The notes under the pieces are model-generated. The model made no database searches. It was not told the origin of the DNA and was given only the letters and a program-made list of their open reading frames with translations. Shown here one piece after another: positions 51,601 through 60,600 of a DNA stretch of 64,000 nt. Location: positions 1 to 64,000 of the forward strand of contig JAUIRK010000959.1 of assembly GCA_030549495.1 (NCBI GenBank), given 5' to 3'. The first letter of the stretch is position 1, and each line of letters starts with the position of its first letter. A program made the position numbers and the translations under genes. Source of the DNA: Nectonema munidae (taxonomy: Eukaryota; Nematomorpha; Nectonematoida; Nectonematidae).

Positions 51601-54600
51601 ACTGAACTTGAGCATCGTCCCTTGTTCTACCAGCTTTCGTGAAATCTTGAATCAGAGCGACATCTCTTTCTGCTGTATCATTTACTACATTAAAGAGTCA
51701 ACTCTCTGTATCAAGGATTTTCCATTTTGATGGATCGTTATCCTCAAGAAAGTCTTCTGGGAGTTCAAGAAGAGAGAAAAGATTCTTAGTTTGGGTGGAA
51801 CCAAATTTCTTTCCCTCTGGGTTGGGAAGCCAGATTTTTCGAGGTGAATCCTCTAAGCCCTCTACGTTAGTTATGTTTCTCACAATGGCAATCTTTTCTG
51901 AAGAATCTAATCTGTCATCAAAGAGTGCAAGACCAACGTTGACTTTGCTAACGTACCACAAATAACGGCTCATTTTATTGTAAGCAGTTTGATTTGAGGA
52001 CTTAAGGGTTTGAAGTAGGTCAAGATCATTCTTTGGAGCAGAAGCAGCATTTCGAGCATCAAACCAAGTCCTAATATAGTGATTAGCAACAAAAAGACAA
52101 ACCTGCTTGATCCCTGTAATAAGGCGTTCTATGCAACATGCACTTCTGCTTGATGACTCAAATTTTGTGAAAAAATTTAGGAACTGTTCTCGAAACATCC
52201 AGATCTTAAAACAATAAATTGCACGGGCCATCCAGCGTGCTCGATGAACAGCACTGTCATGAATCTGGGAACTTTATGGCCAGAAGGAACTTCTCCAAGA
52301 AATATGATCGTTAGTTGAAGAGGTTCTTTGTAGTCGTCTCGGGGATGGCTCTGTTAGAGTTCTTGGGCATACTGAATAATAGAATCGGCCTATGGTTTGA
52401 TATCGTTGACTGTGCTTCTGTCATTAGCTGCAGTGATGTACTCTGCTAAATTAAAATGAGACCAGGAGTTTCGGAACGTTTAGAACAATGTGATGTCAGG
52501 CCCACGGGATTTCTCATCAACTGAAGAAGAGTAAACTGCTTCCAAAACAAATTCTAAGATATGGTGTCGACAAGCAAGTTGTTTATCAAGCATCTTTTCA
52601 ATACAAAACACACACTCCATTACGGACTCCAGTATTAACAGCTGTATTGTCAAAACACATTCCTTTAACATGCCCAATCAGATTCCACTCTTTTAAAGTT
52701 GAAAAATGACCTCGGTTGTTTCTTTCGGTTTTGAGGTTCTCAGCATTGGAATTGCAAGAATTTTTAAAATGCCATTTCCAGTGACCAAAATTGGCAGTCT
52801 GTCAATTCTAACTTTTCCAGTTAGATTCAGCATCAGCTTGGAATCCCAGTGAACTATCAGGGGTGTCGATCTTAAAGCTTTGCTTTATTTCTTCAGCACG
52901 TTGTTTCCTATGCTTAACAGGAGTGGACCGAATGGCACTTGGACTAAGAGAAAGATTATTGTTGTCTTGTCCAAATTGCTTGGCAAATGTAATTAAAACA
53001 CGACTTGCAGCACGATCGCTAGGGAGAGTTTTATCCAAGGCCTCAGTTACTTCAGATGAAACTGAATGTGTCCCACGCTTTCTTTTCTGAGTCTGGGAAT
53101 CAGAGGTAGATGGGTTAAGCGAAAAAGATGATTGTTTATTGGGACTGGATTCAGTAGAGCTCGAAGAGCAGGAAGAGAAAGATTTGAGGTTGGTTGTTTC
53201 AGAAACTGCGAGCATCTCCTGAATTGCTTTATGTTCCCTCTTCAACTCTTCTTCTTTACGTTTTTTAATTTTTTGGGAAGTCCTTGCAGTCTTAAAATCG
53301 AGACTTCCTCTCTTTCCTGTACGCCCCTTTTCACGTTGGAAAGCAAGAAACTCTCTATCCTCGTCGATTGTATAAGTGGCTATAATACAAGAATACATAC
53401 CTAAATATATGATTTAAACGATCAAAGCAAGGGCTCTAGATGATTCAAACATAACTTTCAATAGATTTGAAAGAAGAGAAGAAAACAAGTTTTTCGCAAT
53501 TTTATGTCACTTTAGAAAGCTTGCGCAAGTTCAAGAAAGTGACCAGGATAAAAATATTTTAACACAAGGATTTTGAACGGAAACCTCACTGATTGACAGG
53601 TTGTGCAAATGGAAATCTCAACATTCATTTTTCATAAGCACCCTAGAATACATGTATAGATTAGGCCATTAAAGGCCAAACTAATCAGACGATATCTAAT
53701 GCAAAGCAAAAGATTTGTATCGAAAACATTATTAAAGGGAGGCGATTCTATTTTCGTAAGGTGGACAATACGGGACTCTGGTTGTTAACCGGTTGATAAT
53801 TTAAAACAAATGTTAAAATAAATATTACTTTGGACAGTCAGAATAAGATGAAGGATCCATGGGATCTTCTTCGGCTTAAAAAGAAAGGTTAACACAAACG
53901 GAGATGATTCTTGCAATGAAATAAAGACAAACCTGCTTTCTTTTTGTGAGAACTACTTTTTCGCTCTGGTGCACTTTTAATTTTCGTCGTCTGCTGCTTT
54001 ACGAAGGTAAAAAATGAATAGACACGAAGGAAATTTTAGGTATATGTGACTCAGTGGCGATGCGTGGTTTTATACAATAGACATGCAAATTTAAATTGCT
54101 TTGCCCTGCATCGTATTTTTTTCACACAAAATATGCTATGTCATACTTACTCACACAAAGTATACAGATCTGCGTTGAGAGATGGAAGCACAATTCATTT
54201 TGCCTGCCTTCGACCGTATTTGCTTTATATAAAATAAATTAGAGACCTTTTTTGCAAATCGGCCATTTAAATCATGATTTTAATTTTTAAATTTTTTGAA
54301 AGGCAGTCGCCCCTGATGTGACTAGAAGCTATAGAAGTTTCAGGTAGAATCTCCGGTAATCCTTCTAGTGCTGCATAAAATTGTGGTGGAAACCAAACAT
54401 ACAAGACAAAATAAAGAAAAAGAAAAATGCAAATAAAAGATGGGAGCAAAGAGACCAATCAGATAAATTAGAGCACCAATGCGCTAAAGAAAAAGCAAAG
54501 AGAGAAGTAGCTGTTGGAAAGGCTGAAGCTTGTGCAAATTTATACGAAGATCTCGAAACATCGCAAGAACAAAAGAAAATATACTGGTTAGCCAAAAGCA

Positions 54601-57600
54601 GAAACAGAGCAACAAAAGATATGCAGCAGGTCAAAGAAATAAAAGATGATGAAGAGCAAATAGTAAAGAATAATGGGAAAATCCTCGAGAGGTAGAAAAA
54701 GATTAAGAATAACAAAGCTATCGGGACTGATAGCATGGAAGGCATTAGGAGAAGATGGAGTGGATATATTGAGCGGCAACTACTCAAGAAGATTGAAGAG
54801 CAAGAGGTTATACCACAGCAGCGGAAACAGAGTACAGTAGCACCCATTTTCAAAGGGAAAGGAGATGTGCAGCATTGTTCAAACTATCGTGGAATAAAGC
54901 TCATATCCCATACGATAAAGTCTTGGGAGAGAATCTTAGACCAGAGACTAAGAAAAAAAGCTAAAATATCGGAAAGCCAATTTAGATTTCCGACCCAAAA
55001 GGGAACTACACACACAATATTCATACAGGGGCGCACATCCATGGGGAGGGGGGGGGGGTGGTCAATGCACCAAACATTTTGCAAAAATGAAAATTTGTTT
55101 TTTTAAATGAGAGAAAAATAGTTTTCAACCGTTACAATGTTATATCAATGAATATTGTTAGACTCGCGCTAAGAATTTTTTTTCAACAAAGGTCACTTAA
55201 TCTTTATTAGTACGTCTGTTACATTTTGTAACATTTGAAAACTTTAATTTTTTCAAGTCAAGAAATTTTTTTCAATAGCTATTTGGGAATGAATATTTTG
55301 ACTAGTTATTCAGTTTAAAAGCAAAAATACCCTATTTGTTTAATATTTGAGCAGAGATATTTTTATAATGTTCTATTGTTAAAGCTTGTAAGTAACACTG
55401 TACATAATTAATTAAATCATTTTTTTAAAGAAAATTTGTTGATTATTATAATAAAAATATAATATCGAAAAAAAATGTTTTAGTTGCTAAAAATGTACTT
55501 AATCTATTTATAACAGCTGTCAGAATTTTATTTGATAAACTCGAATTCTTATGCCTCCTATTATTTTGGAATTATTCTGAGAACAGACGGTTCCATTTTA
55601 AAATAGTGAAAATTGCTTTATTAGTTTATTTTGTCTCCTTTTTCACGTATGTTAATTATGTAGCAAATTTTTCAATTTTGAATAAAAGGTAAGGTGCAGC
55701 GGGTGTATTTTCATTGACCAGGCACTGATGTACCGCTTATGTCAAACTATGAACAAATTCGTATCGATGAGGAATCGAATCCAGAGGCTTCCGTGCTGAG
55801 TTCATCATCTGAACCAACCTGCCATGCCACCCATAGAGTATGCTGTAGAGGGGATACGTCAAATTAGTTTTCAAAAAACTTAAGTTATGCTGTAAAATTT
55901 TTTTGTTTTTGTTGAAGCTCTATAACTTTCTCTTATAGACTTTTTTTTCTTAAAAGTTATTGTAAAATGTTAAAAGTTATTTTACTTTTTGTAGTCGCCT
56001 CCAACAATTTTGGATTTTTTTAAACTAGTGTATATTTGATATGCAAATTTAATTAAAATATTTTGGCTGGAAGTATAGTTTTTAAATTCACCAATTTTGT
56101 AAAAAAAATATAAAGTAGTCTTATAAATTTAGGTATGCGCTGAATACACTATTTTAAAGGATTGCTTGAATATTTGGTCTCCCGTGGTATTTCCAGACCA
56201 GTAATTTTGAAAATTGCAAAAAAAATTCACCCCCAATAATTTTGAAGATGTGCGCCCCTGTATTCATACTAAGACAAATGATGAAAAAATACAGAGAAAA
56301 GCCAAAAGAGTTTCAAATAGCGTTTATAGACATAGAAAAAGCATACGATCGCGTAAAGAGGCAGAAGATATGGAGGTCTTTGAGAAAAAAGTTGGTGCCA
56401 TAAAAGTATATGGTTGGAGACGACAGAGAAGTTTGACATGAGTTAGCTTACATCAGGGATAAGTTCTAAGTCCATTTCTCGTTAGATGTGTTGACAAAGA
56501 TGTGAGAAATCATTTACGCTGACGATATGGTGAGAGTGGGGAGAGACAAGTCAGGAAGCAGAAGAAAGAATGGAAGCATGGTGTAAATGGCTGGAAAGTC
56601 GAGGAATGTAAATAAGCAGGAAAAAGAATGAAGACTTAAAGATAAAAGGAAAAGAAGAGGAGCAAGACAGAAATGAAATGACAAGAAGCATAAAAGTAGA
56701 TGGCCAGCCAAAAACCAAGGTAAAAGACTTCCGATATCGAGGGTCAACCCTGGTTAAGGACGGAAGGGAAGAAATCGAAATAAATAGAAGAATACAAGCG
56801 GGATGGAAAAACTGGCGAAATGAGGCTGGAGTCCCTTGTGACAGAAGAATGCAAATGAAGTTGAAAGGAGAAGTGCATGAAAGAATAGTAAAGCCTACAT
56901 TACTACATGGATTGGAGAGGGTGCCAATGAAGAAAAGAAATGAAAATGTTAGGATGGATGAGTGCCCTTACAAGAAAAGGTAGAACCAAGAACGATATTA
57001 TAAGAGGAACGGCTAAAGTGAAAAACATAAGCAAAGAAGTGCAAAACGAGCGTCTAAAATGGTTTGGTCATATCATGAGAAGAGAAGTGCATCGAAAGGC
57101 AGATGATGCATCTAAAAGTCGATGGCAAGAGAAAGAGGGGACGACCTAAGATGAGAGTGTATCATAGTTGACAGCAAAGAAAAGAATTTAAATCTTAATA
57201 CAGCCAATGGCAGGCTCAGATGGAGGAGGCTCATCAAAAAACAGCGGCCCCGTATACAAATGCGAAAATAAAGCTCATAAGAAGAAGGCAACAGTGCAAT
57301 AATATACTGAGAAATACTGATAACTTTAATAATTATATACACTTGTTATTTGTCACCATACTTACACTAAAATATAAATAAAAAGTTTTATTCTTGTCAT
57401 TTTATGAAAAAAAAGAAAATTGGATGATTATAGATTGAACTTGAAAAAAGCAAATTGGAAAAGAGCAATGTGTTGTTTTCTGAAATTTTACGTCATATAA
57501 ACAAATTATGGATTTATCGATTCCAAAAAGTATTCCGATTCTAATGTCAATAACTTTAAATCGGAGGCTCGATTCGCTGTTTTCATTATGTGTTACAAAA

Positions 57601-60600
57601 ATTAGACAAGATTGAAAAAGGCCTTTGCAAAAAAGTATTTGAACTCCAATAAAAAGGAAAAAAGGCATAAAAGTAGAAAGGTCTGTTTCTTTGCTTGGTT
57701 TCAGCGTATTTGCCAATAAATTTTATCCTGTTTCTTGTCTCCCCATCCCTACTCTAGTTTCATTATTTTACATAGGTACTGACTTTGATCATCTACCGAT
57801 AATGATATCAGGAAAAATTGTAAGTATATAATTTTTTTTACTTATTTTGTTCTTTTAAACATCATAATAAAAGTCTCAATTAAATCATATCATAACATTT
57901 ATTAAAAATTAAAAAACTTCAATGTTTTAGACATTAAATTTAAACGTAAAAATATAAGCTTTTTCCCGCGGTTGCTTCTAATTTGTTTCTCTTGACCACG
58001 ACAACTAAACATCAGGAGAGGGTAGAACAAAATTGCTATGCTATGTTATAAGGTGGACATATAGAGTTTGAGAAGATAAGTCAAAAATGAAGGAAACTTG
58101 ATTGACGTTATTTGTGAGAGATCCATAACTTCATTTTTTAAATCAAATCGGGAGCAAAAGGCAGCCTTCATTAAAATGATAGCGTATGTACAAAGCACTA
58201 GCATAAAACACAAAGGTTCTTTTATTCGATAGCTCTAGTATTAACTTTGATTTGTTTAATGGTTCTGCGGATAGAATCGGCGAACAGTAAAAAAAATGGC
58301 CGATACCAATACCGATCAGACAAAAAGCCGATTAAGTCGATACCGATCTAATCGGGACATCACTAAGAAATTGTCAAACTTGTATTGAGAAACATTTATC
58401 AAAAGTGGTTTTTGTGAACATCTGATCCCTTAACGAATGTCGAATAAGCTAAATCGTATTAACTGAGGAGAATTAAAACTGGTCGTTGGCAGGTTTGTCT
58501 CTAGATGAAACTTTTACCTCGATCTCACCATTGTTGATTTTAAGGTCAAGAAATCAAGTTATACTTAATGACATTTGCTTTTTCTGGGGGATCACGTGTA
58601 ATCATGAAATGATTCAAAATTTAGAGAAAAAAATGTATCATAGAAATATAAACCTCGGGAACAGCATTCTTTGCGTTTTGACTTTTCTTCAACTCATTCT
58701 TTCGCACAGCGACTAAATGAAATTAAAATGACTAAGTTTTGGAATATATAGCTAATTTCTATATTCTCATCAATCTTACATGGCTTAATATCATACCCGT
58801 TTTTGTAAATGAGCTCATAAACTTTGGTATCAACGAAATTCGACATCTTTTTATTTTTACTTTAAGCGTGTATTTTCGTGTATATGAGCATAAAATATCT
58901 ATTTTCTATATTTTAGTACTTCACGTATAAATGGACCAAGGGTTCTTTTAGTGTGGCCTAAATTTTTCACACGGTTAAATAAATAAATATGCGCTTTATA
59001 ATGAAGATACATCGAAGAAATGGTGATACAACTAAAGTATGGCATGTAGCACGTTTCTCATTCACCGAGTGGCATACATACGCACACAGCCTTACTCCAA
59101 AATTGGTGCAGTCTCAAAAGAGGACTAATGCACATTTGAGAAAACTGCGAGCCGCATGTGGTCGCAATGAGGAAAAGAATGAAGCAAATCTTTATGAAGG
59201 TTGCAAGATCTACTCTTTTCCATAACTTTTTGCTCAAATGATAGAACTATTTAAGAAGTCTAGCCCACCTAAAATTTTTCAAATTAACATTTCTAAAAGA
59301 ATTAGAGAACTTTTACACAAAATAAGACTAATTTTGTAAATTTACACGAATCTTAACACATCCCACAGTCTTTCCTACAGATGACGGAAGAAATACATAA
59401 TAATATGGAGATATAATAGGAAATAGAGATTTTGGAACCCTGCTGCTAATCTATTTTGTTTTTAGCCCCGCCTACAGGACTGTTAACATAAATAAAATAA
59501 TATATATTTTTGTCTATCACTAACACGACTCCATCATTATCCCTAAATATAATAGATACACATAATGCAACTATTAAAGATTCTCTTCAAAGTTAATAAC
59601 AAATAACAAGTGCAAAGTTGCTTCTTAATCCGAGGTGCGTCATTAGCTTCTTGCCACTGTTAAAAGTGGTGGTCTGGTTAAAGCAGAATGCCTACCTGTT
59701 TTACGAAAAATGGCACTCAAATTGGCAAAAATAAATGAAAGATGTCGTATTGAAAGAGAATGGGATTATCGTGAAACTTTACTTTCGTACACCTTCGTAA
59801 TTGAAGACAAAGAAGAGAACTTGGGATGTGATGGAGGATGCCAGGAAACTTCATCAGTAACACCATTCCAATAATAATATCTTCCTCTAAATGGAAATTG
59901 AAATTATGTTAATCGGTTAAAGACAAGAATGAATACGCGATATAACATGTAAAGCAGATTGTATTAAAAAGCATTTATAAAAGCAGGTGATAGACAACGG
60001 CATTTATTGGGTAGGGAGCACTGTCATGTGGATGTTGTTCCTCTTACTATTTAATCTCGGGCTCCATTGCTACTTCAAACAAGACACATTTTTTGAAGAA
60101 AATACCTTTTATTTTTCATCATCATCATCATCACCAATTTGAGTGAAGTAAAGTGACGACTTTGCAAATACTTTTCAATTAAAACTTAAAGTGCCTTATC
60201 AACAAATTCATGTCTACACTTTTCTAAAAAAAGAAATATTCAATAGAGTTGAGTTTTTCCAAAATTCACAGCAAAGAGATTTTCTACATCTTTTCAAAAT
60301 GATTCAATATAGAAAGTTAGATATAAAGACAAAAATATCATTTGAACTTATTGGTTTTCAATCATAACTTAACTAACGAGTTTTTAACTTAATAATAGAG
60401 ATGATGTTGTAAGGAACAAAATCCACAATATGATGATGCTTTGTAAATATATTTTTTGAAATAAAAAAGTTATGAACATATAAATATTATACCAAATTAG
60501 ACTTCAATCTACTTGCAAAATTATAAAGTTTAATTTCACGTCTGCAAATTGCACATGTGCTTAGCTCAAATAGGTATAGCAAAGGTAATGAACACCTATA

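Larger units (their letters stand above)
54324..57320 (+). mobile_element. RTE-type LINE, 5'-truncated, split by a hAT
   Basis: ORF2 protein pieces of an RTE/BovB-like LINE run left to right: the linker before RT ([37 protein letters not shown]), then [16 protein letters not shown] and [11 protein letters not shown] 1,235-bp hAT follows. RT motif A comes next ([11 protein letters not shown], about 56,325), motif C (IIYADDM, about 56,510), the thumb and C-terminal block typical of RTE ([48 protein letters not shown]), and a tail ending RWRRLIKK (to about 57,240). The endonuclease domain is absent (5' truncation). Several stops and frameshifts exist besides the hAT. It lies antisense inside a PQBP1 intron. 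Confidence 0.9.

Noticed and set aside
54365-54853. Minus-strand 162-codon Ser/Phe-rich frame
   Set aside because: It is the antisense shadow of the Lys/Glu-rich RTE LINE coding region on the plus strand.
55755-55835. Functional tRNA gene
   Set aside because: A and B box-like words are present, but the acceptor and anticodon stems do not pair, and it lies in a transposon.
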